Below, piece after piece: positions 23,361 to 30,862 of a stretch of DNA of 32,405 nucleotides. Both the position numbers and the translations under genes were made by a program. The stretch is from contig JAHDWJ010000005.1 in assembly GCA_023384415.1 (NCBI GenBank), forward strand, positions 1-32,405, read 5' to 3'. A model generated the notes under the pieces. It was not told the DNA's origin and did no database searches. It saw nothing but the letters and a program-made list of their open reading frames with translations. How positions within the stretch are numbered: the stretch's first letter is position 1; each line of letters starts with the position of its first letter. The stretch is from Anaerolineae bacterium (GTDB lineage: Bacteria; Chloroflexota; Anaerolineae; Promineifilales; Promineifilaceae).

Positions 23361-24827
23361 TTAATTTCTGGCCGCGCTAAAGATGGTTTGCAAAGCCGCC
23401 TTTAACTGGTTTAACTCAGCGTCAAAATCTAACCCAGGCTCATTGGCCAGCCGATTCCAGAACTCGTTGTAACGGTCTGTTGTTTCCAGGAAGCTGGGCA
23501 TGTAGCTTTCGTGGTTGGGGTTGTCAGCGTATTCCATGCTGTCAATCACAACCTGTTTGTCAATGTTTTGGCCGGGGAAGTTGGTCTCAAAGTAGTTGTT
23601 CAGCCAGGATTCTTGTAAGCTCAACCGGGCAGGCATACCGCCGTAAATGTCGAGCAGTTGGGGGGCCACTTCGGGGCTGAGCAGGTAGGTCAAAACTTTG
23701 AAGGCAGCTTCGGGGTTTTTGCTGCCTTTGAGAATACCAAAGGTGTCAGCGTGCATTTTGGAGGTAATTTCACCGTTGTAGCTGGGGGTAGCCGCCAGGT
23801 CCCAACTGAAGTTGACATCGCCTAACGCCCAGGTCGCTACATACCACAGATGCAGATGAACCATGCCCAGGTTGCCTGAAGAGAAGGGGCCGCCAGGGCC
23901 TTGCAGAAATTCTGCCCCACCGTAAGGGCCGTTGGGGATGAAGTAATCAGTCCACCAGCCGTTATAGGTCCATCGCCATGCTTCTTCCCAGGCGGCCGGA
24001 ATCTGCGCCGTGCCATCATCAGCTACCAGAGAGCCAGAGCCGAAGAAGGTGCCGATACCACGTGGGTCTGTCCATTGGTTCATCCAGCCAAACTGGACGA
24101 TGTTGGTGGGATCAAAGCTGCTGTTGGTGGCGTCGTTGCCATTGGCATCTACGGTCAGCTCCATGGCCAGATCGCGCAAGGTGTCCATGTTCCATTCCCG
24201 TTCGTTGCCAGCGGCGTCAATGTAGGGGGCCCCATATTCATGGGGGGGGTAGGCCAGCCCAGCTTCGTCAAAGAGGTCTTTGTTGTAAATAACGAAGGAG
24301 GGGAAGATGGCGAAGGGGATGCCTAATTGGCCTTCTTCTTGCACCTGGTAAAACTCAACCATAGCCGGGTCGAAGTCGGATAGATCGTAATTAACGGAAT
24401 CCATCAAGGGTTGTAGGTCAAGCCAGGCCCCTTTGAAGCTGTCGCGGCCGCGAATACCGACCGGGCCAACCAGGTCTGGGGCATTTCCCCCAGCAATCTG
24501 GGTCGCCAGGGTGTCATAAGCGGTATCGTTGTCCACGATTTCTAAAACCAGTTCGATTTCATTTTGGGAAGCGTTGAACTGGTCAACAATGGCCTGTTGG
24601 GGGGCGAAGGTGGGTTCATCGGAACCGGCGCCGAGGCCGACAAACCAGCGAACTTGAACGCGGCCGCTGCTGAGTGCAAGAGCCGTCGTGGGGGCACTGA
24701 CTTCTGTTTGTGGGGTAGAAGCCCCTGTGTTGTTGGTGGTTTCGTTGCTGCTGCCACCGCAGGCAACTAATGCCAGGGTGAAAATGGCTAATAAGTTAAT
24801 GAGCCAAAAGTAGCGTGACTTGTTCAT
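23361..24827 (-). CDS. Sugar ABC substrate-binding lipoprotein (family 1, MalE/UgpB-like)
   Basis: This 488-aa first gene of the glucan operon has a lipoprotein signal (LVAC, Cys23), a Ser/Thr/Asn linker and a type 2 solute-binding fold. Visible segments are VRWFVGLGAGSDEPTFAPQQ, QIAGGNAPDLVGPVG (around 111-125), many Trp and Tyr residues in the ligand lobe, and AAFKVLTYLLSPEVAP near the C-terminus. GAGGAG lies 8 nt before the ATG. It should bind oligosaccharides released by the GH16 and GH-A lipoproteins and deliver them to the two permeases. Transcription likely starts from the LacI-controlled promoter at 25119-25147. Confidence 0.92.
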   Translation of the reverse strand: MNKSRYFWLINLLAIFTLALVACGGSSNETTNNTGASTPQTEVSAPTTALALSSGRVQVRWFVGLGAGSDEPTFAPQQAIVDQFNASQNEIELVLEIVDNDTAYDTLATQIAGGNAPDLVGPVGIRGRDSFKGAWLDLQPLMDSVNYDLSDFDPAMVEFYQVQEEGQLGIPFAIFPSFVIYNKDLFDEAGLAYPPHEYGAPYIDAAGNEREWNMDTLRDLAMELTVDANGNDATNSSFDPTNIVQFGWMNQWTDPRGIGTFFGSGSLVADDGTAQIPAAWEEAWRWTYNGWWTDYFIPNGPYGGAEFLQGPGGPFSSGNLGMVHLHLWYVATWALGDVNFSWDLAATPSYNGEITSKMHADTFGILKGSKNPEAAFKVLTYLLSPEVAPQLLDIYGGMPARLSLQESWLNNYFETNFPGQNIDKQVVIDSMEYADNPNHESYMPSFLETTDRYNEFWNRLANEPGLDFDAELNQLKAALQTIFSAARN

Positions 24828-25058
24828 CTTGTATTCTCCTCACTCTTGTAGTTGAAAACCTTTTTGGAATGTTACTGGCAAGCTGGTGTAACTGACTGGG
24901 GAATGGTTGTTTTTCCTCTTATTGGTTGAGCACCTCCCTCGTTAGCGGCCACAGCCGTTTACTTCATCAGCCACCCATGGGGCAATTTGGGGCATGAGAT
25001 GGGATGGCCAGAGGTGATGTCTGTGCCACGCCTACCATCTTTAGTAGGATCGCGTTTT

Positions 25059-25074
25059 TGGAAACCGCTTTCAG
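25059..25074. promoter_or_regulatory. LacI-family operator O1
   Basis: TGGAAACCGCTTTCAG fits the LacI-family operator style with a central CG. Its centre is 42 bp (about four helical turns) from the centre of O2, suited to repressor cooperation or looping. Confidence 0.7.
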
Positions 25075-25100
25075 GTATTAGGGCAAAAACGATAATTATT

Positions 25101-25116
25101 CTGAAAACGCTTTCAG
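25101..25116. promoter_or_regulatory. LacI-family operator O2
   Basis: CTGAAAACGCTTTCAG has perfect 6-bp arms (CTGAAA/TTTCAG). It begins 2 nt downstream of the -10 box of the minus-strand promoter, so repressor binding would block initiation of the glucan operon. Confidence 0.8.
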
Positions 25117-25118
25117 AA

Positions 25119-25147
25119 ATTCTAACAATTATTGCTGATCCTGTCAA
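25119..25147 (-). promoter_or_regulatory. Sigma-70-type promoter of the glucan operon
   Basis: On the minus strand, TTGACA (25142-25147) and TAGAAT (25119-25124) are separated by exactly 17 nt. It points toward the sugar-binding-protein gene, leaving a leader of about 280 nt (24828 to about 25112) that contains O1 and no visible riboswitch. Confidence 0.75.
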
Positions 25148-25247
25148 TCCTTTGCCGGCTTTATCATTCACAATCTGTTTCAGATAAAAATCAGTTACAG
25201 GAGCAGGAATTGAGTGCGGCCGCCTGGAATTTATTGTTTTGTGGCTT

Positions 25248-25271
25248 CTGAAATGGGTTTCAGAGTACAAT
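25248..25271 (+). promoter_or_regulatory. Operator O3 in the LacI-type regulator promoter
   Basis: CTGAAATGGGTTTCAG (25248-25263) has the same arms as O2 and lies 2 nt upstream of a TACAAT -10 (25266-25271), within the promoter spacer. This implies autorepression. The -35 is weak. Confidence 0.65.
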
Positions 25272-25300
25272 AGTCTCAAAAGACACGCAGGAGAAAGAAG

Positions 25301-26323
25301 ATGACCATAGAGGCCCATCGAAAAACAACTATTATGGATATTGCCGCCAAGGCCAATGTCTCTCCCAGTACCGTCTCGCGTGTCCTGCGCGGCTCGGCTG
25401 AGGTGGCTGAGGCCAAACGCACGGCGGTTATGCAAGCCGTAACTGAATTACAGTACCGCCCGAATATCTTTGCCCAAAGCCTGGCCAGTGGTCAATCTAT
25501 GACCATTGGGGTACTGACGCAAAATTTTGGCAGCCCGTTTTATGATGGCATTTTGCATGGTATCCTGCTGGGCCTGGAAAAAACGGAGTATTGGCCCCTC
25601 TTCGCCGATGGCCGTTGGCATCCTGAAATAGAATTGAACGCTTTCCACCTGTTGCTAGATCGGCGGGTGGATGGGTTGATTGTCATTGGGGGGCAGCTTG
25701 CCGAAGAAACGTTGCGAACTGTAGCTCAGCGAACGCCACTTATTGTTGTGGCCCGCCGCATTGCCGCCCTGCCTGATAACAGTCTGTACCTGAATAATTT
25801 TGCTGGAGGATATAATGCCACCCGCTATTTATTAGATATGGGGCACCGGGATATTGTCCATATTACCGCCCCTAATGTGAACCCCATTGCCATTGATGAT
25901 ATTGAGCAGCGGTATCAAGGCTATCAGCAGGCGATTTTAGATGCTGGCTTACAGCTGGATCCGCGGCTGGTGGTTGAAGGGAATTTGCAGCAGCAGTCTG
26001 GTGTTTTGGCCGTGGAGATGTTGTTGTCACGGGGGCGACCGTTTAGTGCTATTTTTACCGCTAATGATCAGATGGCTTTTGGGGCACGTCTGGCTCTTTA
26101 CCGGCGCGGCATCCGTGTGCCGGAAGATGTGTCCCTGGTTGGTTTTGATGATGAAGCATTTGCCCCTTACATGGTCCCGCCTCTCACTACTATGCGTCAA
26201 CCGGCTGCGGAGATGGGACAGACAGCCGCCAAAGCTGTTTTGGATCTGCTCAACAAGAAAAAGCCAAACCTGCCCCTTTTTGAGGCGAATTTGGTCGTGC
26301 GGGAATCAGTTACCCGCCACTAA
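25301..26323 (+). CDS. LacI-family transcriptional repressor of the glucan operon
   Basis: This 340-aa protein has an N-terminal LacI helix-turn-helix (TIMDIAAKANVSPSTVSRVLRG, 10-31), a hinge region (YRPNIFAQSLASG), and a periplasmic-binding-like effector domain (MTIGVLTQNFGSPFYDGILHG... FTANDQMAFGARLALYRRGIRVPEDVSLVGFDD). AGGAG lies 7 nt before the ATG. It is divergent from the glucan operon, and the shared 473-bp region carries three matching operators: one in its own promoter and two at the operon start. The inducer is probably an oligosaccharide from the operon's substrate. Confidence 0.95.
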   Translation: MTIEAHRKTTIMDIAAKANVSPSTVSRVLRGSAEVAEAKRTAVMQAVTELQYRPNIFAQSLASGQSMTIGVLTQNFGSPFYDGILHGILLGLEKTEYWPLFADGRWHPEIELNAFHLLLDRRVDGLIVIGGQLAEETLRTVAQRTPLIVVARRIAALPDNSLYLNNFAGGYNATRYLLDMGHRDIVHITAPNVNPIAIDDIEQRYQGYQQAILDAGLQLDPRLVVEGNLQQQSGVLAVEMLLSRGRPFSAIFTANDQMAFGARLALYRRGIRVPEDVSLVGFDDEAFAPYMVPPLTTMRQPAAEMGQTAAKAVLDLLNKKKPNLPLFEANLVVRESVTRH

Positions 26324-26564
26324 ACAGTCAGGTCTTGGGTGGTGTTGTACCTCATTTGTAACTTCTCTCCCTTATTCTGCCTTTATTCCAGCTTTGACAA
26401 TAGGCCCTGGCATGGTTCGAGTGATTTTGGCACTTTGACGGCTAATGGCGATTTTACCAATGGTGGGCGGTCTGCCATCTGCCGTCGGCGGTCAGGAATT
26501 GGTAAAGCATCATTTCCAGAGAAGATCAACCATGTCTGGACTTCACGTATCACGGGAAATAACC

Positions 26565-27329
26565 ATGCGTCTACACCACAAAGTTTGTCTGATAACCGGC
26601 GCGGCCGCAGGCATAGGCCAGGCCACCGCCGAAAAGTTTGCCCAGGAAGGGGCCATCCTGGCCTTGTGTGATCTCAACGAGGAACGCGGCCGCAACCTCG
26701 CCACCACCCTCGGCCCCCAACATCTGTTTCATAAAGTCAACGTCGCTGACCAAAGCGCAGTGCGGGCCTGGGTTGACCAGGTTGTGGCCCAGAAAGGGCG
26801 GGTAGATGTCCTCGTCAACAATGCTGGGATTTTACGCGATGGTCAACTGGTCAAAATGAAAGAGGGTGAAGTCGTCAAACAGATGTCCGAAGCCGATTTT
26901 GACCTGGTGATCAGCGTCAACCTCAAAGGGGTATTCAACTGCACCCAGGCCGTCACCCCTCAGATGATTCGTCAGGGTGGCGGCGTCATCCTCAATGCTT
27001 CCTCTATCGTTGGGCTAGATGGCAACTTTGGCCAGACCAACTATGTGGCCACCAAAGCGGCCGTTGTGGGAATGACCAAAGTGTGGGCGCGAGAGTTAGG
27101 CCGGTACAACATCCGGGTCAATGCCATCGCCCCGGGCTTCATTGCCACGGAAATGGTGAACGCCATGCCAGAAAAGGTGCTGGCGGGGATGCGCGATCAT
27201 ACCCCTCTGGGGCGGTTGGGATCCCCTGCCGATATTGCCAACGCTTACACTTTCCTGGCCTCTGATGAAGCCAGCTACATTTCCGGCGAAACCCTGCGCG
27301 TAGATGGCGGCATTGTCATTGGCACCTAA
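26565..27329 (+). CDS. Short-chain dehydrogenase/reductase (FabG-like)
   Basis: The start at 26565 (MRLHHKVCLITGAAAGIG, 254 aa) fits classical SDRs; in-frame ATGs at 26532 and 26445 would add 11 or 40 residues of non-family sequence. Motifs are the cofactor loop TGAAAGIG, NNAG, an active-site Ser in NASSIVG, and YVATK (Tyr/Lys). The C-terminal ISGETLRVDGG is typical of 3-oxoacyl-ACP or acetoacetyl-CoA reductases. It opens a four-gene plus-strand set with an alpha/beta hydrolase (27 nt gap), KAS III-like protein and acyl-CoA ligase. The 241-bp spacer after the LacI-type gene has no clear terminator or promoter. Confidence 0.9.
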   Translation: MRLHHKVCLITGAAAGIGQATAEKFAQEGAILALCDLNEERGRNLATTLGPQHLFHKVNVADQSAVRAWVDQVVAQKGRVDVLVNNAGILRDGQLVKMKEGEVVKQMSEADFDLVISVNLKGVFNCTQAVTPQMIRQGGGVILNASSIVGLDGNFGQTNYVATKAAVVGMTKVWARELGRYNIRVNAIAPGFIATEMVNAMPEKVLAGMRDHTPLGRLGSPADIANAYTFLASDEASYISGETLRVDGGIVIGT

Positions 27330-27356
27330 AAAAGTTTTCTGAAAGTTGAAACCCCC

Positions 27357-28175
27357 ATGCCTACGATACAAAGCAACGGCCTCACTCTGGCTTATGAACA
27401 AACCGGCTCTGGCCCGCACCTGCTGCTGATTGCCGGGTTGGGGTATGGGGGATGGTTTTGGCACCGGGTTGTGCCGGGTTTGGCGGAACATTTCACGGTC
27501 ACTACCTTTGATAACCGGGGAGCTGGGGGCAGTGATAAACCGCCTGGCCCCTATACTATTGAGCAGATGGCTGCCGATACCGCCGGGCTGATGGATGGCC
27601 TGGGATTGGCCGAGGCAACCGTATTGGGACATTCCCTCGGTGGTTATATTGCCCAAGAGTTACTTTATGCCCGCCCAGACCTGGTGGGACGGCTCATTTT
27701 AGCCAGCAGTAACCTGGGGGGAATGCAGGTGATTCCTCTTACTCCCCAGGCGATGGCGGTGATGAGCAACCGTACCGGAGACCCGCTGGAACTCATTAAA
27801 CGGGGAGTCAGTGTCGCGGCCGCGCCCGGTTTTGCCGAAAAACAGCCAGAACTTCTCCAGACCTTAATCGCCTACCGCCTGACCAACCCGGTGCCCCCTG
27901 CCAGCTATACGGCCCAACTGATGGCCGGGGCAGGCACAGCCGCCTGGAGTGAAGCTAAAATTGACGCCCACGCGGCCGCGAACCGTGTCCCGACCCTTAT
28001 TCTGTTTGGTGAACATGACATGGTTGTGCCCCCTGGCAACGCTGACCTGCTCCAGGCCAAAATCCCCCAGGCGCAGGTCTTCATCTTAGCCAATGTCGGC
28101 CATATCTTCCCGTTTGAAGACGCGGCCGCGACCGTTGACAGTATCGTTCAATGGGTGCAGAGGAGTACAGTTTGA
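27357..28175 (+). CDS. Alpha/beta hydrolase (esterase/thioesterase-like)
   Basis: This 272-aa protein has the oxyanion segment IAGLGYGGWFW (25-35), NRGAGGSDKP (53-62), nucleophile elbow GHSLGGY with Ser93, acid Asp221 in GEHDMVVPP and His249 in NVGHIFPFE. The small cap is at about 120-200. A serine nucleophile separates it from OleB, which uses aspartate. Three GCGGCCGC octamers encode Ala-rich patches (for example VAAAP). It has no signal peptide. It lies between the SDR and KAS III-like genes and likely hydrolyses an acyl thioester or lactone of the same pathway. Confidence 0.88.
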   Translation: MPTIQSNGLTLAYEQTGSGPHLLLIAGLGYGGWFWHRVVPGLAEHFTVTTFDNRGAGGSDKPPGPYTIEQMAADTAGLMDGLGLAEATVLGHSLGGYIAQELLYARPDLVGRLILASSNLGGMQVIPLTPQAMAVMSNRTGDPLELIKRGVSVAAAPGFAEKQPELLQTLIAYRLTNPVPPASYTAQLMAGAGTAAWSEAKIDAHAAANRVPTLILFGEHDMVVPPGNADLLQAKIPQAQVFILANVGHIFPFEDAAATVDSIVQWVQRSTV

Positions 28176-28243
28176 GCGCGTAGATAATCTCTCAATCTCT
28201 CTCTTCCCCTCATCCCTCATAATTCCTAATTCTTAATTCCCCT

Positions 28244-29239
28244 ATGTCTCGTCACGCCCAAATCCTCAGCACCGGCCGGTACGTGCCGGAAAAAATGTTG
28301 CCCAACAGCTACTTCGATGCCATCCTCAACCGGCCCGTCTCAGAGTGGTTGGTGGAAAATGTGGGCATACACCAGCGGCACGTCATGGCCCCAGAGCAGA
28401 CAACCAGCGACCTGGCGTATCAAGCAAGCTGCCAGGCTCTTGAACGAGCGGGCCTGCACCCCACCGACCTCGATCTCATCATCGTGGCGACCGATACCCC
28501 TGATTACATCAGCCCGGCAACGGCGACAGTATTGCAGCACAAACTAGGGGCCACGAAAGCGGGCACCTTTGACGTCAACTGCGCCTGCGCCGCCTGGGTC
28601 ACAGCCCTTGATCTGGGGGCACGGCAGCTTATAACCGACCCTGATACCCGCTATATCCTGGTGGTGGGGGCGTATGGTATGACCCGCTATGTGGATTACA
28701 CCGATCACCGCACCTGCACCCTTTTTGCCGATGGAGCCGGGGCAGTCATTTTGGGGGCTGGGGATGAACCTGGTTTCCTGGCCGGGAAAACCATCGCCAG
28801 CGGGGAGTTTTATGATGCTCTAGGCATATACACGGGGGGTGTCACCTGCCCCATCACCCCGGCCGAGACCAATGGGGGTGTTCCCCGAGTGCAGTTTGTA
28901 AAACGGTTTCCGGCCGCTTTTAATGCCGAGCAATGGCCGGCCCTCATCCGCCAGGTGGTAGCTAAAGCAAATTTGACCGTAGACCAGGTGGATTGGTTTT
29001 ATTTCACCCAATTGAATGTGAACACCATCAAGCAGGTGATGGCGATTTTGGGCCAGCCGTTAGCCAAAACCCATTGGGTGATGGATAAATGGGGGTATAC
29101 CGGCTCGGCCTGTATTCCCATGGCCCTGGATGATGCCCTGGAGCAGCCATCGCGGCCGCAGCCCGGTGACATCGTTCTCTTCTGCGCCAGCGGTGGGGGA
29201 ATTTCCCTGGCCTGTAACGTCTGGCGGTGGAATTACTGA
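28244..29239 (+). CDS. KAS III (FabH)-like protein with altered catalytic triad
   Basis: This 331-aa thiolase-fold protein keeps the condensing cysteine: FDVNCACAAW, Cys115, aligned with E. coli FabH Cys112. The FabH His motif (PHQAN) reads FTQLN here, placing Thr255 at the His position. The Asn motif (GNTSAAS) reads GYTGSAC, with Tyr285 in place of Asn. These two residues decarboxylate malonyl-ACP in FabH, so a standard Claisen condensation on malonyl-ACP is unlikely. A transacylase, a non-decarboxylating condensation or ester formation is more likely. The C-terminal GGGISLACNVWRW is family-typical. There is no Shine-Dalgarno; the upstream spacer is simple repeat (TAATTCC units and the 28208-28221 border repeat). 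Confidence 0.85.
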   Translation: MSRHAQILSTGRYVPEKMLPNSYFDAILNRPVSEWLVENVGIHQRHVMAPEQTTSDLAYQASCQALERAGLHPTDLDLIIVATDTPDYISPATATVLQHKLGATKAGTFDVNCACAAWVTALDLGARQLITDPDTRYILVVGAYGMTRYVDYTDHRTCTLFADGAGAVILGAGDEPGFLAGKTIASGEFYDALGIYTGGVTCPITPAETNGGVPRVQFVKRFPAAFNAEQWPALIRQVVAKANLTVDQVDWFYFTQLNVNTIKQVMAILGQPLAKTHWVMDKWGYTGSACIPMALDDALEQPSRPQPGDIVLFCASGGGISLACNVWRWNY

Positions 29240-29246
29240 ACAGCAA

Positions 29247-29266
29247 CCAATACACCAATACACCAA
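29247..29266. repeat. Border repeat, second copy of the TTGGTGTA unit
   Basis: This is the exact reverse complement of 15242-15261. It ends 6 nt before the ATG of the acyl-CoA ligase and replaces any Shine-Dalgarno. Confidence 0.7.
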
Positions 29267-29272
29267 TAACCA

Positions 29273-30862
29273 ATGTACATCGGCGACTATCTCGGACGAC
29301 GTGCGCTTTATTCTCCAGAGCGAGTGGGGATTGTGGACGCGGGCAAAACCCCGGCCTGGCGGCTCACTTATGCTCAATTGAATGAGCGGGCTAACCGGCT
29401 GGCGAACTGGTTGCAAGACGCGGCCGCGCTCCAGCCAGGAGATCGTGTAGCCGTATTGGCCCGTGATGGAGTGGAGCATCTTGATTGCTTCGCGGCATGC
29501 AGCAAATTAGGTGCTGTTCACACCCCCCTCAACTGGCGGCTCCATGGGCAGGAGTTGGCTGGGATTCTCGATAATGTGACCCCCCGGGTGCTTATTTACA
29601 GTGATGATTTTCGGGAAACGGTGGTCCAGTTGACGGCTGCGGCCGCGTCCCTCACCCATTTTCTCCACCTGGACGGTGAAGGCATCCCCGGTTCGACCTC
29701 TTACACGGCGGCGTTGACCGCGGCCGCGGCCGCTCCCCTCAGTAACGAAAAAGTCCAGGCTGAAGATGTTGTGGCGTTGATTTTCACCGGGGGTACCACC
29801 GGCTTGCCCAAAGGGGCACAAATCACCCACCGAATGATCGCCTGGAACAGCCTGAATACGATCATTCACGATTTGCACCATGACGATTGTTATCTCAACG
29901 TCTTTCCCCTTTTCCACACCGGTGGCCTCTTTGTCTACACTCTGCCCAACCTCATTTTAGGCGGCACGACCATCCTGACTCGTCAGTTTGATCCGGCCCA
30001 GGTACTCAGCCTGATTGAGAAGGAGCAGGTGACGATTTTTGCTGGGGTGCCGACCATGTACCAGGCTCTCACTCAGGCAGACAATTGGGCGGCCACCGAT
30101 CTCAGTTCGCTCCGTTTTTGTACCAGCGGCGGGGCCCCACTGCCCGTCCCTCTGGTGGAGAAATACACCCAGGAGAAAGGAGTTCGCTTTAAACAAGGGT
30201 TTGGCATGACGGAGTTTGGCCCCGGGATTTTCGCCCTGGCCCCAGAAGATGCGGTGCGGAAGGCGGGCAGCATCGGCCGGCCTAATTTTTATGTGGCCGC
30301 CCGGATTGTGGATGATGAGAACCACCCCCTTAGCCCTAACCAGGTGGGGGAACTGGTATTGAAAGGGCCGAGCCTGGCTTCTGGCTATTTTAATAACCCG
30401 GAAGCGAGCGCGGCCGCCATTGACGATGATAGCTGGTTTCACACGGGCGATCTGGCCCGGTACGATGAGGAACATTATTTCACCATCGTAGACCGCAAGA
30501 AGGATATGTTTATTTCTGGGGGGGAAAATGTGTATCCGGCGGAGATTGAGGCGGTGTTGTACCAGCATCCGGCGGTGCAGATGTGTGCCGTTGTGGGGCT
30601 GCCAGATGAGAAGTGGGGGGAAATAGGGTTGGCTTGTGTAGTACTAAAACCGAGCGCGGCCGCGACCCCAAATGACCTGCTGGCTCATCTACAAAACCGT
30701 CTGGCGAAATACAAAATCCCGCGCCAGGTGGTTATCCTCGACAGCTTACCCCTTTCCGGGGCGGGTAAAATTCTCAAACGAGAGCTGCGCGACCAAATCA
30801 TTGCTGATGAAAAAAACACGGATAAAAGAAACACAAATATACCCAATCTTCCCATCGCTTAA
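29273..30862 (+). CDS. AMP-forming acyl-CoA synthetase (paralogue of the 8102 ligase)
   Basis: This 529-aa ANL enzyme has P-loop FTGGTTGLPKG (171-181), GMTE (311-314), TGDLA (391-395), hinge DRKKDMFISGGENVYPAEIE (407-426), and Lys499 in GAGKILKRELR. It aligns along its length with the ligase at 8102-9643. It is the last gene of the SDR/hydrolase/KAS III set and probably loads the acyl substrate of that pathway. The final 18 or so residues (DEKNTDKRNTNIPNLPIA) extend past the family's usual end and come from AT-rich simple repeat. Its TAA overlaps the stop of the convergent SGNH gene by 2 nt. Six GCGGCCGC octamers lie in it, two overlapping (29720-29733). Confidence 0.92.
   Translation: MYIGDYLGRRALYSPERVGIVDAGKTPAWRLTYAQLNERANRLANWLQDAAALQPGDRVAVLARDGVEHLDCFAACSKLGAVHTPLNWRLHGQELAGILDNVTPRVLIYSDDFRETVVQLTAAAASLTHFLHLDGEGIPGSTSYTAALTAAAAAPLSNEKVQAEDVVALIFTGGTTGLPKGAQITHRMIAWNSLNTIIHDLHHDDCYLNVFPLFHTGGLFVYTLPNLILGGTTILTRQFDPAQVLSLIEKEQVTIFAGVPTMYQALTQADNWAATDLSSLRFCTSGGAPLPVPLVEKYTQEKGVRFKQGFGMTEFGPGIFALAPEDAVRKAGSIGRPNFYVAARIVDDENHPLSPNQVGELVLKGPSLASGYFNNPEASAAAIDDDSWFHTGDLARYDEEHYFTIVDRKKDMFISGGENVYPAEIEAVLYQHPAVQMCAVVGLPDEKWGEIGLACVVLKPSAAATPNDLLAHLQNRLAKYKIPRQVVILDSLPLSGAGKILKRELRDQIIADEKNTDKRNTNIPNLPIA

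Noticed and set aside
26394..26440. Promoter for the SDR gene (TTGACA at 26394, TTGACG at 26435)
   Set aside because: Neither has an acceptable -10 at 16-18 nt spacing; the gene may be read through from the LacI-type gene or use another promoter.
26565..30862. A genuine OleABCD olefin biosynthesis operon
   Set aside because: The superfamilies match, but the hydrolase uses Ser rather than Asp, the thiolase-fold protein lacks the OleA/FabH His and Asn, and the SDR is too short for OleD. It is kept only as an analogy.
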